A DNA stretch of 64,000 nucleotides from assembly GCF_019797745.1 (NCBI RefSeq), contig NZ_VOSI01000002.1, positions 62,001-126,000 of the forward strand. Direction: 5' to 3'. The first letter of the stretch is position 1, and the number at the start of each line of letters is the position of its first letter. This document shows, one piece after another, positions 1 to 9,430 of this stretch. This DNA is from Edaphocola aurantiacus. GTDB lineage: Bacteria; Bacteroidota; Bacteroidia; Chitinophagales; Chitinophagaceae. The notes beneath the pieces are model-generated. The model saw only the letters and a list, made by a program, of their open reading frames with translations, had not been told where the DNA came from and ran no database searches. The position numbers and the translations under genes are program-made.

Positions 1-27
1 TGCCCCGAACCAAATGTTTATGTGTAC

Positions 28-471
28 ATGATTTTGAGGAAATTAATTTGTTCGCTACTCGCCATTATATCGATCAGTGTCATTACTTCTGACCTGAAAG
101 CGCAAGGTAACGGAGCAAAGGAGAAAACAGGAAAAGCAAGCTATTATCATCCGAAGTTTACAGGTCGTAAGACTGCAACCGGAGAAATATTCAGTAATAA
201 TAAATATACTGCTGCCTGCAATCAATATCCTTTAGGTACATACCTGAAAGTAACCAATACAAAGAACGGACGAATAGTGTACGTAAAAGTTAATGACCGA
301 ATCGGACATCCGCAACGTATAATCGACTTAACACACAGAGCAGCGGCTGACCTGAACTATGTAAATAGCGGACTGGCCAATGTAACCATCGAGGCGGTAA
401 GCCCCGACGAAGGAAAAAGAAGAATTTTCGCACAAACTACAGGTGATATGGTTGACGACAACACATTGTAA
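28..471 (+). CDS. RlpA-like double-psi beta-barrel protein, exported
   Basis: Short exported protein (147 aa) built of a hydrophobic signal peptide (about residues 1-26, ending near LKAQ) and one RlpA-like double-psi beta-barrel domain. The family signature is clear: GKASYYHPKFTGRKTATGE, then PLGTYLKVTN, then VKVNDRIG and RIIDLTHRAA. RlpA proteins act on naked glycan strands of peptidoglycan in the periplasm or outer membrane; whether this short form is catalytic is inferred. There is no SPOR domain, unlike enterobacterial RlpA. A GTG at 22 is in frame two codons earlier, but the ATG at 28 gives a normal signal peptide. The gene is followed by a strong terminator. Confidence 0.85.
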   Translation: MILRKLICSLLAIISISVITSDLKAQGNGAKEKTGKASYYHPKFTGRKTATGEIFSNNKYTAACNQYPLGTYLKVTNTKNGRIVYVKVNDRIGHPQRIIDLTHRAAADLNYVNSGLANVTIEAVSPDEGKRRIFAQTTGDMVDDNTL

Positions 472-494
472 TCACACTGTAAAAAATTATCTAA

Positions 495-526
495 AAACTG
501 CTTTTGTAATAAAGCAGTTTTTTTAT
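495..526 (+). terminator. Rho-independent terminator after the RlpA-like gene
   Basis: A 10-bp stem (495-504 with 511-520, AAACTGCTTT/AAAGCAGTTT) with a 6-nt loop is followed by a T-rich tract. It lies 24 nt past the stop codon of the RlpA-like gene. Confidence 0.9.
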
Positions 527-559
527 TTATATATGAAAAGGATACTTTTATAACTATTT

Positions 560-592
560 CTTAGATTATAAGCATTCTTCAATGTATCTTTG
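560..592 (+). promoter_or_regulatory. Probable suf operon promoter
   Basis: TATCTTTG at 585-592 matches the Bacteroidota -7 consensus TAnnTTTG. The -33 region upstream is only loosely matched. It lies about 60 nt before the sufB start and after the preceding terminator, so it is the natural promoter of sufBCD. No Shine-Dalgarno-like site is obvious, as is common in this phylum. Confidence 0.5.
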
Positions 593-654
593 CAGTTCAA
601 CTTTTAAAACAAAAAACACCCTCTGGAAGGGGATTTGTGAAAATCAGATTTGTG

Positions 655-2169
655 ATGGAAAATAATACAGATACGGAATTTCTGGAATCGCTGGCGGATA
701 AGGAATATGAGCATGGATTTGTGACGAACATTGAGATGGACATTTTGCCTCCGGGCCTTAACGAAGATACCATCCGCTTTATTTCTGCAAAGAAAAACGA
801 GCCGCAATGGATGCTGGAATGGCGCCTGAAGGCTTATAACGCTTTCCTGAAAATGGAGTTACCAACCTGGCAGAACTTTAAAATGCCGGAAATGAATTTT
901 CAGGGTATTTCTTACTACGCTGCTCCCAAGAATACACCCAAATATAACAGCCTGGACGAGGTAGATCCGGAACTGCTGGCTACTTTCGAGAAGCTGGGCA
1001 TCCCGCTGAACGAGCGTAAAAAACTCTTAGGCGTAAAAGACGATGTCGCTGATGTAATTACTGACGAGGACGGAAACGTTTCTGAAAGACCATTAGTGGC
1101 TATAGATGCGGTTTTTGATTCTGTATCGGTTGCAACTACTTATAAAGAAGAACTGAAAAAACACGGTATCATCTTCTGCTCTATTTCTGAAGCTATTCAG
1201 GATCATCCTGAGCTGGTTAAGGAATATATCGGATCGGTTGTACCGCAGACAGATAATATTTTTGCGGCGCTGAACTCTGCCGTATTCTCAGACGGATCAT
1301 TTGTATACATTCCTAAAGGTGTTCGTTGCCCGATGGAACTGTCTACTTATTTCCGTATCAATGCTGAAAATACCGGTCAGTTTGAGCGTACCCTGATTAT
1401 TGCCGACGAGGGCGCTTATGTGAGCTACCTGGAAGGCTGTACTGCTCCTCAGCGTGATGAGCATCAGTTGCATGCCGCTATCGTAGAGATCGTTGCGCAT
1501 AAAGATGCTGAAGTAAAATACAGTACAGTGCAAAACTGGTACCCTGGCGATAAAGATGGCCTGGGTGGTGTATACAACTTCGTAACCAAAAGAGGAATCT
1601 GTAAAGGAGCCAATTCTATCATCTCCTGGACACAGGTAGAAACGGGTAGTGCTATTACCTGGAAATACCCTAGCGTAATCCTGCAAGGTGATAACAGTTA
1701 TGGTGAATTCTATAGTGTAGCGGTGGCTAAAGGCAAGCAGATTGCCGATACCGGTACCAAAATGATCCATATCGGTAAGAATACCCGCAGCCGCATTATC
1801 TCCAAAGGTATCTCTGCCGGTAACGGTCAGAACTCATACCGTGGACTGGTAAGCATCGGTGCTAAGGCTGATAATGCACGTAACTTTACCCAGTGTGATT
1901 CCATGCTGATCGGTGACCGTTGCGGTGCACATACTTTCCCGTATATCGATGCCAAAAACCCTACTGCAACCCTGGAGCATGAAGCAACGACTTCTAAAAT
2001 CGGTGAAGATCAGATCTTCTATCTGAATGCAAGAGGTATCGATACCGAAAAAGCGGTAGAGATGATTGTAAACGGTTTTGCAAAAGAAGTACTGAACAAA
2101 TTACCGATGGAGTTTGCCGTAGAAGCACAGAAACTGCTGGCGGTATCGCTGGAAGGTAGTGTGGGTTAA
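655..2169 (+). CDS. sufB: Fe-S cluster assembly protein SufB
   Basis: SufB (504 aa) is the core scaffold subunit of the cytosolic SufBC2D complex, where nascent Fe-S clusters form. Recognisable blocks are GFVTNIEMD near the N-terminus, [42 protein letters not shown], and [12 protein letters not shown] followed by the [11 protein letters not shown]-like segment (here [11 protein letters not shown]) near the C-terminus. Length is typical. A GTG at 637 is in frame, but the ATG at 655 matches the usual family N-terminus. It is the first gene of sufB-sufC-sufD; sufS and sufE are not next to it. Confidence 0.97.
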   Translation: MENNTDTEFLESLADKEYEHGFVTNIEMDILPPGLNEDTIRFISAKKNEPQWMLEWRLKAYNAFLKMELPTWQNFKMPEMNFQGISYYAAPKNTPKYNSLDEVDPELLATFEKLGIPLNERKKLLGVKDDVADVITDEDGNVSERPLVAIDAVFDSVSVATTYKEELKKHGIIFCSISEAIQDHPELVKEYIGSVVPQTDNIFAALNSAVFSDGSFVYIPKGVRCPMELSTYFRINAENTGQFERTLIIADEGAYVSYLEGCTAPQRDEHQLHAAIVEIVAHKDAEVKYSTVQNWYPGDKDGLGGVYNFVTKRGICKGANSIISWTQVETGSAITWKYPSVILQGDNSYGEFYSVAVAKGKQIADTGTKMIHIGKNTRSRIISKGISAGNGQNSYRGLVSIGAKADNARNFTQCDSMLIGDRCGAHTFPYIDAKNPTATLEHEATTSKIGEDQIFYLNARGIDTEKAVEMIVNGFAKEVLNKLPMEFAVEAQKLLAVSLEGSVG

Positions 2170-2214
2170 TCCTGGTTTTATCATTCAATTCAACATATAA
2201 AAAATACATATAAA

Positions 2215-2952
2215 GTGTTATCTATAAAAAATTTACACGCTCGTGTAGAAGATAAAGAGATCTTAAAAGGACTTAATTTAGAAGTAAAAGCAGGCGAGGT
2301 GCATGCGATCATGGGACCAAATGGTGCCGGAAAGAGCAGCCTGGCTTCGGTACTGGCTGGTAGAGAAAACTACGAAGTAACCGAAGGTTCTGTAACCCTG
2401 GATGGTAAAGACATCCTGGAAATGGCTCCTGAAGAGCGCGCAAGAGAAGGTGTCTTCCTGGCGTTCCAATACCCTATCGAGATCCCTGGTGTATCTAATA
2501 TCAACTTCCTGAAAACAGCTTTGAACGAAATCCGCACACATCGTGGCCTTGACCCGATGACTGCAAAGGAATTTCTGCAAAAAAGCAAGGAAAAGCAAGC
2601 CCTGGTTGAGTTTGACGCTAAACTGGTAAACCGTTCCCTGAATGAAGGTTTCTCTGGTGGTGAGAAAAAACGTAACGAGATCTTCCAACTGGCTATGCTG
2701 GAACCAAAACTGGCTATCCTGGATGAAACGGATTCTGGCCTGGATATCGATGCGCTGCGTATTGTAAGCCGTGGCGTAAATAAACTGCGCAGCGAGAACA
2801 ATGCGTTTATCCTCATCACGCACTATCAGCGCTTACTGGACTATATCGTTCCGGATTATGTGCATGTATTGAGCGATGGTAAGATCGTAAAAACTGGTGG
2901 TAAAGAGTTAGCCCTGGAACTGGAAGAGAAAGGCTACGATTGGTTGAAGTAA
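2215..2952 (+). CDS. sufC: Fe-S cluster assembly ATPase SufC
   Basis: ABC-type ATPase (245 aa) that powers the SufBCD scaffold in the cytosol. The Walker A motif is GPNGAGKS (residues 34-41), the signature motif FSGGEKKRNE lies near residue 147, and Walker B LAILDETDSGLD follows. The gene starts with GTG: there is no in-frame ATG upstream, and MLSIKNLHARVEDKEIL is the standard SufC N-terminus. It lies 45 nt after sufB, and its stop is 14 nt before the sufD ATG, so the three are co-transcribed. Confidence 0.97.
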   Translation: MLSIKNLHARVEDKEILKGLNLEVKAGEVHAIMGPNGAGKSSLASVLAGRENYEVTEGSVTLDGKDILEMAPEERAREGVFLAFQYPIEIPGVSNINFLKTALNEIRTHRGLDPMTAKEFLQKSKEKQALVEFDAKLVNRSLNEGFSGGEKKRNEIFQLAMLEPKLAILDETDSGLDIDALRIVSRGVNKLRSENNAFILITHYQRLLDYIVPDYVHVLSDGKIVKTGGKELALELEEKGYDWLK

Positions 2953-2966
2953 TAACACAAACAAAA

Positions 2967-4331
2967 ATGACTACAAAACAACTGGAATCTCCTTTATACG
3001 AAAGTTTACAGGCTCAGTTCGAGATCGTGTCCCTGCAGGATCAGCATGAAGCGACCAAAGCATACCGTGCTCAGGCCATGGAAACATTCCGTGCATTAGG
3101 ATTCCCTTCTATAAAAAATGAAGAATGGCGCTTTGCCAATGTATTGCCGCTGGTAAAAACAACTTATGAAGTAAGTGCTGATAAAAACGCACAGATCTCT
3201 GAGGATGCTTTAGCTCAGGCCAAAGCATTGATTGCTGCGCATAAAGAAGATATTTTACCTAAGCTGAAGGGCGAGGAAAAAGGTGCTTACCGTCTGGTAA
3301 CCATCAATGGCGTGTTCTCTAAAGAACTGTCTTTCCTGCCGGATAATGCTGGTATCACAATCAGTACGATTGGTGAGGCGGTAGATCATCCGGGCTACCA
3401 GGAGTATTTTGGTAAGATCGTTACCCTGGAAAACAATGCATTTGCAAGTCTGAACTCTGCAATGTTTACGGACGGTTTGTTTATCGAACTGAAAGCAAAT
3501 ACAGTACTGGATATGCCTATTCACATCATTAAGGTGAAACTGGCTTCCGGTAACGCTTTGTTCCAGCCACGCAACCTGTTTATCGTGCGCAAAAACGCGC
3601 AGATGGATGTAATCGAGACCTATATCTCTGATGCGGATAACGAAGCTGCTATCCTGATCAACGGCGTGAGTGAAATCGCACTGGAAGAGAATGCACACTT
3701 CTTCCATTATGATATCCAGAAGGGTTGCAAAAACATTCGTAAAATACAGCGTAATGAAGCGGTGCAGCAAAAGCACAGCAATTACAGCAACTATACATTT
3801 ACTTTCCCGGGCAGCAGTTTTACCCGTAACAACCTGACCATTCATCTGAATGATGAGGCTATAGAAAGTCACTTATACGGTCTGTACCTGACTGCCGGTG
3901 AGCAACTGGTAGACAACCATACTGAAGTACACCATAAGAAACCAAACGGCGAGAGCAATCAGCTGTACAAAGGTATTATTATGGATAAGAGTAAAGCAGT
4001 ATTCAACGGGAAGATCTATGTGTATGAAGATGCACAGAAAACAAATGCTTTCCAGCAAAGTAATAATGTACTGTTCGGCGAACAGGCTATGGTACATGCC
4101 AAACCTCAGCTGGAGATCTTTGCTGATGATGTGAAGTGTAGCCACGGTACAACTATTGGTCAGCTGAACAAGGAAGCGATCTTCTACCTGAAAAGCCGTG
4201 GTATCGGTGAAGAGCAGGCCAAACAACTGATGGTGAAAGCCTTTGCCTTTGACGTGGCTGAAAAGATCAAAATCCCGGCGCTGAGAAGCTATGTGGAGGA
4301 GATGATTACAGAAGAAATGAAAGGACACTAG
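2967..4331 (+). CDS. sufD: Fe-S cluster assembly protein SufD
   Basis: SufD (454 aa), the SufB paralogue that completes the SufBC2D scaffold and is needed for iron acquisition by the complex. It has the SufBD beta-helix core with ENNAFASLNSAMFTDGLFIE in the middle and VKCSHGTTIGQL followed by YLKSRGIG near the C-terminus, as usual. The open frame extends back to a TTG at 2940 that overlaps sufC, but the ATG at 2967 (MTTKQLESPLYE) is the better start. It is the last gene of the operon, followed by a hairpin terminator. Confidence 0.96.
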   Translation: MTTKQLESPLYESLQAQFEIVSLQDQHEATKAYRAQAMETFRALGFPSIKNEEWRFANVLPLVKTTYEVSADKNAQISEDALAQAKALIAAHKEDILPKLKGEEKGAYRLVTINGVFSKELSFLPDNAGITISTIGEAVDHPGYQEYFGKIVTLENNAFASLNSAMFTDGLFIELKANTVLDMPIHIIKVKLASGNALFQPRNLFIVRKNAQMDVIETYISDADNEAAILINGVSEIALEENAHFFHYDIQKGCKNIRKIQRNEAVQQKHSNYSNYTFTFPGSSFTRNNLTIHLNDEAIESHLYGLYLTAGEQLVDNHTEVHHKKPNGESNQLYKGIIMDKSKAVFNGKIYVYEDAQKTNAFQQSNNVLFGEQAMVHAKPQLEIFADDVKCSHGTTIGQLNKEAIFYLKSRGIGEEQAKQLMVKAFAFDVAEKIKIPALRSYVEEMITEEMKGH

Positions 4332-4350
4332 TTCTTTATCAACATAAATA

Positions 4351-4390
4351 CAGAAAGGACAGCTTAACCGTTGTCCTTTCTGCGTTTTAA
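4351..4390 (+). terminator. Terminator of the suf operon
   Basis: An 11-bp inverted repeat (4351-4361 with 4372-4382, CAGAAAGGACA/TGTCCTTTCTG) is followed by GCGTTTTAA, 20 nt after sufD. The T-tract is weak, so termination may be partial and the next gene could be read through. Confidence 0.6.
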
Positions 4391-4398
4391 TACGCAAT

Positions 4399-4764
4399 AT
4401 GAAACCTAAACACTACCTGCTGGCTGCACTATTTACCATTATCCTGGGCCTGGGCCTCAGAAAGGTATCACTCGCACCCTTATGGATCGGAGACAGCCTA
4501 TATGCGGTTATGATCTATTTCGGAGCCAGGGCTATATTTTATCACAGACCGGCATCTGCAGCCGCCATTATAGCACTATGTTGGTGTTATGCTGTGGAGT
4601 TCCTGCAACTGGTGCAACAACCCTGGTTACACCATATCAGGCAGACGCTGCCCGGCAGACTGATACTGGGTCAGGGATTTCTCTGGAGTGATCTCGTAGC
4701 TTATGCTGCAGGCATTGTGTTAGTTTACCTGATTGATCAGTTTATATTAAAAAGAAAGGGATGA
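4399..4764 (+). CDS. DUF2809 family membrane protein
   Basis: Small integral membrane protein (121 aa) with about four hydrophobic segments (residues 5-23, 30-50, 53-72 and 92-114). The charged and aromatic pattern LGLGLRKV, GDSLYAVMIY, CWCYAVEFLQL and DLVAYAAGIVLVY is that of DUF2809, a family of unknown function. The conserved E within YAVEFLQL and D in WSDLVAYA are family features. It starts 67 nt after sufD and faces the ferredoxin gene, with a shared hairpin between them. No substrate or role can be inferred from the sequence. Confidence 0.8.
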   Translation: MKPKHYLLAALFTIILGLGLRKVSLAPLWIGDSLYAVMIYFGARAIFYHRPASAAAIIALCWCYAVEFLQLVQQPWLHHIRQTLPGRLILGQGFLWSDLVAYAAGIVLVYLIDQFILKRKG

Positions 4765-4782
4765 TTGTAATAATCATCCCTT
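4756..4782 (-). terminator. Convergent terminator hairpin
   Basis: An 11-bp stem (4756-4766 with 4772-4782, AAGGGATGATT/AATCATCCCTT) with a 5-nt loop overlaps the DUF2809 stop. The T-rich tract is on the minus-strand side, so it mainly ends the ferredoxin transcript. Confidence 0.75.
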
Positions 4783-4801
4783 CTGCATAAATTTCGTTCT
4801 A

Positions 4802-5137
4802 TTAACCTTCCTGCGGGTCATGAATTTTAAACTTCAATCCCTGCATGTCCGGGCTCAGCCTCAGCTGGCAAGCCAGGCGGAAGTTATCTTCCAGATCCGG
4901 CAAGGTATCCAGCATGGCGTATTCATCATCGCTCATCTCCGGCAAAGTATCCAATCCTTCAGACACTTCTACACAGCAGGTCGCACATAAAGCCATACCG
5001 CCACAAGTTGCCAGAACCGGGTATTCACTGGCCTTCAGCATTTCCATCAGGCTCAATCCCATATCCGTAGGGCATTCCAGGGTATCTACAGAACCATCAT
5101 GGTTCTCGACATATACCTGAATCATATTATCTTCCAT
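4802..5137 (-). CDS. 2Fe-2S ferredoxin
   Basis: Small electron carrier of the plant/adrenodoxin 2Fe-2S type (111 aa). The four cluster ligands are visible: Cys45, Cys51 and Cys54 in CGGMALCATCC, and Cys90 in RLACQL. The spacing C-x5-C-x2-C is that of the adrenodoxin/Isc-type ferredoxins. An extra Cys55 is adjacent. It probably passes electrons to cytosolic reductases or to Fe-S assembly; the closeness of sufBCD, on the opposite strand, fits but does not prove this. A second Met at residue 5 is a possible start. Confidence 0.92.
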   Translation of the reverse strand: MEDNMIQVYVENHDGSVDTLECPTDMGLSLMEMLKASEYPVLATCGGMALCATCCVEVSEGLDTLPEMSDDEYAMLDTLPDLEDNFRLACQLRLSPDMQGLKFKIHDPQEG

Positions 5138-5167
5138 AAAAAATATACTGATTTTCTGAAGGCAAAA

Positions 5168-5905
5168 TTACAGCTTTACCGTCGGTAATTTTACATCGTG
5201 ATAAAATAAAAATTGCCAGCCTTCTGTCTTTCCCTGCTCTGCCCAGCGTTCTCTCAGCTCCATGGCCAGCTTGCCATTATAGTCATACTTAGCTACATAT
5301 TTGATTTTCATCTGGCGGGCCTGAGGTGCCTCATCGCCTCCGAAAAATATCTTGCCTTCTGCGGTATCGACCCAATAGACAATATGTTCCGGACTATGTC
5401 CGCCACTGTGTTCGTAATGAATATAGCCATCGATTGTGCCTTTACTTTCTTCCAGCCATACCACACGATCACTGCTCTTGAGTGCATCCAGGTCTTCTGT
5501 AAAGTAAGATGGCGCGCCCTTTTCGTAGGCAAATGTCATCTCTGGAAAGTATACATAAATCTTCGCCTGTGCAAAAGCCGGCTCTTCCAGGATTACCGGC
5601 AGGCCGCCTGCATGATCTTTATGCAGATGGCTCATCAGTACTTTGGTTACATCTTCCGGGTGAATATTATGTTGCGCCAGGTTAGCGATCAATTGCGCTA
5701 CCCCATCTGCATTATGAAAACCCAGTCCGGCATCGCAGATAATTACATCACGGTCATTAACGATCAGGAATGGCTGCACTTCTACCAGTATAGACCCTAT
5801 AGAACGGTCATTCAGTTCATCTTTGGTTTCATCAAAAGGCAGGAATGTCTTATCTCTCCCAACCGTAAAAGTGCCTTCTGACAAAGGAAATATTTGTGTT
5901 TGCAT
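5168..5905 (-). CDS. MBL-fold metallo-hydrolase
   Basis: Metallo-beta-lactamase-fold hydrolase (245 aa) with the zinc-binding motif HLHKDH at residues 93-98 (H93, H95, D97, H98), a distal SGGHSPEHIVY segment around residue 165, and GGDEAP near residue 190. There is no signal peptide, so it is cytosolic. Substrate is unknown; relatives include lactonases and thioesterases. It lies 8 nt downstream of rodA on the same strand and could be co-transcribed with mrdA-rodA, but no functional link is evident. Confidence 0.88.
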   Translation of the reverse strand: MQTQIFPLSEGTFTVGRDKTFLPFDETKDELNDRSIGSILVEVQPFLIVNDRDVIICDAGLGFHNADGVAQLIANLAQHNIHPEDVTKVLMSHLHKDHAGGLPVILEEPAFAQAKIYVYFPEMTFAYEKGAPSYFTEDLDALKSSDRVVWLEESKGTIDGYIHYEHSGGHSPEHIVYWVDTAEGKIFFGGDEAPQARQMKIKYVAKYDYNGKLAMELRERWAEQGKTEGWQFLFYHDVKLPTVKL

Positions 5906-5913
5906 AAAATGGT

Positions 5914-7224
5914 TTATCTGATCAGAATATGTCTGTCCGCATCCAGTCTCAGCATAATGAAGATAAGGACAGAGAACGACAGGAGGGAGGTACCTCCATA
6001 GCTTAACATAGGTAAGGTAATCCCGATTACGGGTGCAAGACCCATAGTCATAGAAAGGTTGATCGCAAAGTGGAAGAACAGGATAGAGGCCACACAGTAA
6101 CAGTATACCCTGCTGAATACCGACCGTTGCCGCTCGGCGAGCACTACAATCCGTAACAATAAGGTCAGGTACAGCAATACCAGCATCATACTGCCTATAA
6201 AGCCGAACTGCTCTCCGATACCGCAGAATACGAAGTCGGTATGCTGCTCCGGCACGAAGGAGTATTTTGTCTGCGTACCATTCATAATACCCTTACCCGC
6301 CAAGCCACCGGAACCGATGGCAATTTTGGATTGGCGTACATTATAATCCGCATCCTTCTTAGCGGCTTCTCCGGGCTTTTGAAACTCCAGCGGTACATCC
6401 TGCCCCAGCATAGAGTAAATACGCTCTACCTGGTAGCCTTTAAATACGTTTTTGAAGATATAGGGAACGATCAGTTGTGAGAACGTAACCGCGATCAGCC
6501 AGCCGCCTACTATAAATATTATTACAATCCTTTGTTTCTTGATTTGTCTCCACAGCAACCATACACAAAGCAAAGCTATTACGGTAATGCCAATGAACAA
6601 AGGCAGGCGCTCTATCAGCAGAGAAGAGAGGAATAAACCTACACCGCTAATCCCCACGATCAGTATACTGTTAGGCAATCCTTCACGGTACATAGGCAGA
6701 AAGAAGGCGAAATACACCAGTGCCAGACCCGTTTCGTTCTGCAGGATGATCAGCACACAGGGTATCATGACAATCGCAGTTGCAATCAGGCGGTCTTTAA
6801 GGGTGTTGAATTTAGTATCCTGAGCAGACAGGAACCTTGCCAGGGCCAGGGCTGTAAATATCTTACAGGCCTCTCCCGGCTGGAAGGTAAAAGAGCCGAA
6901 TTTGATAAAACTATGCGATCCCTTTACCTCTCCCCCGATCACAAAGGTGATCAATAGGAGGAAGATTCCGAAAACATAGGATAAATTGGATAATGAATAA
7001 AAGACCTTGCTGTCTGTAAATAAGATAATGAATCCGATAAAACAGGAAATACACAGCCACATCAGCTGCTTCATATGACTTTTCTCCATATTGAAAAACG
7101 GCTCAGAGAAACTTGTGTACTCTGAGGTGTAAACAGCCATTATCCCTACAGTGATGAGGGATAAAACCAGTAATAATGTAGGCCAGTCTATACGGGCAAG
7201 AACAGGTTTACGATGTGTAGGCAT
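5914..7224 (-). CDS. rodA: Rod-shape determining protein RodA (SEDS glycosyltransferase)
   Basis: SEDS-family peptidoglycan polymerase (436 aa) of the elongasome, an inner-membrane protein with about ten transmembrane segments. Family motifs are GSHSFIKFGSFTFQPGEACK (the conserved segment around the catalytic region), LQNETGLALVYF, RQSKIAIGSGGLAGKG, FVPEQHTDFVF and a C-terminal GLAPVIGITLPMLSYGG. It works with the transpeptidase PBP2, encoded directly upstream on the same strand with a 43-nt gap. mreB, mreC and mreD are not in the window. Confidence 0.95.
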   Translation of the reverse strand: MPTHRKPVLARIDWPTLLLVLSLITVGIMAVYTSEYTSFSEPFFNMEKSHMKQLMWLCISCFIGFIILFTDSKVFYSLSNLSYVFGIFLLLITFVIGGEVKGSHSFIKFGSFTFQPGEACKIFTALALARFLSAQDTKFNTLKDRLIATAIVMIPCVLIILQNETGLALVYFAFFLPMYREGLPNSILIVGISGVGLFLSSLLIERLPLFIGITVIALLCVWLLWRQIKKQRIVIIFIVGGWLIAVTFSQLIVPYIFKNVFKGYQVERIYSMLGQDVPLEFQKPGEAAKKDADYNVRQSKIAIGSGGLAGKGIMNGTQTKYSFVPEQHTDFVFCGIGEQFGFIGSMMLVLLYLTLLLRIVVLAERQRSVFSRVYCYCVASILFFHFAINLSMTMGLAPVIGITLPMLSYGGTSLLSFSVLIFIMLRLDADRHILIR

Positions 7225-7267
7225 GAACAGCAGGTGTGTTTAGCAGAATTAAGTACGGTATATATAG

Positions 7268-9286
7268 TTATTTTTTCAGGCGGTAGAATCGCTCCAGCAT
7301 AGTATTTACCAGCAGGGTATCTCCGCGCTTCATCATAGCAGCCTGGCTTTCTTTATCAGCCATCTTCATTTCCCATCTCAGCCTATCTTTAATGCGCTGC
7401 AGAGAGTCGATGGTATAGGTATATTTTTTGACCAGGTTGGCATTGAACATTTTTTCTTCAAGTGGCTTGCGCTTTACAGAATCTGTCAGGTATTTTTCCA
7501 TCATCAGGCTGGCTACAGGACCGGCCCATGTGGCACCATAACCCGCATTCTGCACCACTACCGCAATCGCAATTTTAGGATTGTCTTTCGGAGCAAAGCA
7601 TACGAATACCGAGTGGTTATCCAGCTTGGTCTTCTTACCGAAAAGCAAGGCATAGTTCTCTACCGTACCGGTTTTGGCCGATACAGCAATACCCGGCAGC
7701 TGGGCCACCTTACCCGTACCATTGGTTACCACCATTTCCATACCATCGATCACCGCCTGGTAATATTCTGTAGGGATATGTGTGGTCTGGTGTTTCTCCA
7801 GGTATTTTTTTAGTTTGGGATGTTTGGGATCGCCACCAATGCTTCTTACCAGGTGCGGTGTATAAAAGTAACCTTTATTGGCAATCATACACATTGCATT
7901 GGCCAGCTGTAAAGGTGTTACCGTAACCTCTCCCTGCCCCATACCGATAATAGACATATTACAGGAATTCCAGTTACCATTATAGGTTCTGTTGAAATAG
8001 TTGGTATCCGGGATATTGCCACCACCTTCTGAACTGATATCTACGCCCAGCGGTTTACCGAAGCCAAAATGCTCCATATACTCGTACCAGGCAGATAATC
8101 CTTTATGTACTCCACCGAATTTGGGCAGGTCTACAATTTTACGAAATACATCACAGAAGTAGGCATTACAGGAGTTGGCCAAGGCTACTTTCAGATTGGC
8201 CGCATGTCCATGTCCACTGTGCGTACACCCTACTCTCTTACCACAGGCATAATAGCCCCCAAAACAAGGGTAACCAAATGCGGGTGTAATGGCGCCTACA
8301 TCCAGTCCCACAAGCCCGGTAATCGGTTTAAAGGTCGATCCAGGAGGATAAAAAGCCTGGGTAGCATAGTTCAGTAAAGGTTTGGTCGCCATTTTATTCA
8401 GTTCACCAAAGTGCTTTCCTTTTTCTGCACCAGTAAGCAGGTTAGGGTCAAAGCTCGGGGCTGAGACCATGGCCAGTATACCCCCGGTTCGGGGATCAAT
8501 AGCGATTGCACTTCCGATCTTACCGGACATCAGTTTTTCACCATATGCCTGCAACTCTGCATCTACATATAATTCAAGCTCTTTACCGCCAATAGCAGCC
8601 GTATCCATATCCCCATTTTTATAGGCATCTCTGGGACGGTTCATTACATCACGTACGAGATATTGCACCCCACGGGTACCTCTCAGTTCCTCTTCATATA
8701 CATTTTCCAGTCCGCTCATCCCTACATAATCGCCCTGGCGGTAACTGGAGAAGCGCGAGTTTTCCAGCATCGCAGGTGTTACCTCACTCAGGTAGCCCAG
8801 CATCAGTGCTCCTGCAGATTCAGGATAGGAACGCATACTGCGCTCTACAAGCTCAAATCCGGGGAACAGGTACATATTCTCCTGCAGTCTGGCATTCAGT
8901 TCTTTTGAAAGCTCTCCTTTATAAACACCCGGTTTTTGCTTGCCGTTTTTGACCAGCACTTTGTTCAGCTCTTTTATAAAGTCTGCCGGGGTGATGCCCA
9001 TAATACCGCAAAACGTTACTGTATCCATATCTTTTGTGATACGGCTGGGTGTCACGACGAGGTCGAACGTCACATTATTATACAGCATGGGTTTCCCGTT
9101 GCGATCCACAATACTGCCACGGGCAGGATAGATCACTTTACGGAAAATGGCCTGATCATCGGCCAGTATCTTATATTTATCGTCCCATACCTGCAGATTG
9201 AACAAGCGGAAAATCAACACCACAGCCATTGCGGCAAATAAAAGGCGTACAATCCAGGCTCTGGGATTATTACTGAAATTGAACAT
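7268..9286 (-). CDS. mrdA: Penicillin-binding protein 2 (MrdA), elongation transpeptidase
   Basis: Class B PBP (672 aa) that crosslinks peptidoglycan during cylindrical growth, paired with RodA. One N-terminal transmembrane helix (RLLFAAMAVVLIFRLFNLQVW) is followed by the pedestal domain (YPARGSIVDRNG), then the transpeptidase domain with S317-T-F-K320 in PPGSTFKP, the SxN motif in NSCNAYF and KTG in SAKTGTVEN. The reading frame is open upstream to 9388, but the ATG at 9286 (MFNFSNNPRAW) is the natural start; the extra 34 residues would not fit the family. First gene of mrdA-rodA. Confidence 0.95.
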   Translation of the reverse strand: MFNFSNNPRAWIVRLLFAAMAVVLIFRLFNLQVWDDKYKILADDQAIFRKVIYPARGSIVDRNGKPMLYNNVTFDLVVTPSRITKDMDTVTFCGIMGITPADFIKELNKVLVKNGKQKPGVYKGELSKELNARLQENMYLFPGFELVERSMRSYPESAGALMLGYLSEVTPAMLENSRFSSYRQGDYVGMSGLENVYEEELRGTRGVQYLVRDVMNRPRDAYKNGDMDTAAIGGKELELYVDAELQAYGEKLMSGKIGSAIAIDPRTGGILAMVSAPSFDPNLLTGAEKGKHFGELNKMATKPLLNYATQAFYPPGSTFKPITGLVGLDVGAITPAFGYPCFGGYYACGKRVGCTHSGHGHAANLKVALANSCNAYFCDVFRKIVDLPKFGGVHKGLSAWYEYMEHFGFGKPLGVDISSEGGGNIPDTNYFNRTYNGNWNSCNMSIIGMGQGEVTVTPLQLANAMCMIANKGYFYTPHLVRSIGGDPKHPKLKKYLEKHQTTHIPTEYYQAVIDGMEMVVTNGTGKVAQLPGIAVSAKTGTVENYALLFGKKTKLDNHSVFVCFAPKDNPKIAIAVVVQNAGYGATWAGPVASLMMEKYLTDSVKRKPLEEKMFNANLVKKYTYTIDSLQRIKDRLRWEMKMADKESQAAMMKRGDTLLVNTMLERFYRLKK

Positions 9287-9365
9287 GTATAAACGGAATA
9301 AATCGGAATTAGCACAAATATAAAAAAGACAGTAATGCCAAAGCATTTTTTGCACAATATTTATC

Positions 9366-9412
9366 AAAAACAAGCGATCCGGCACCAAAAAGGAGCCGGA
9401 TCGCTTGTTTTT
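9366..9412 (-). terminator. Strong terminator hairpin between mrdA and the T9SS gene
   Basis: A 13-bp GC-rich stem (9371-9383 with 9395-9407, CAAGCGATCCGGC/GCCGGATCGCTTG) is flanked by A5 and T5 runs that lengthen the stem. It ends transcription of the minus-strand gene that starts at 11449 and separates it from mrdA. Confidence 0.9.
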
Positions 9413-9430
9413 ATTTGTATTTCAGGTTTC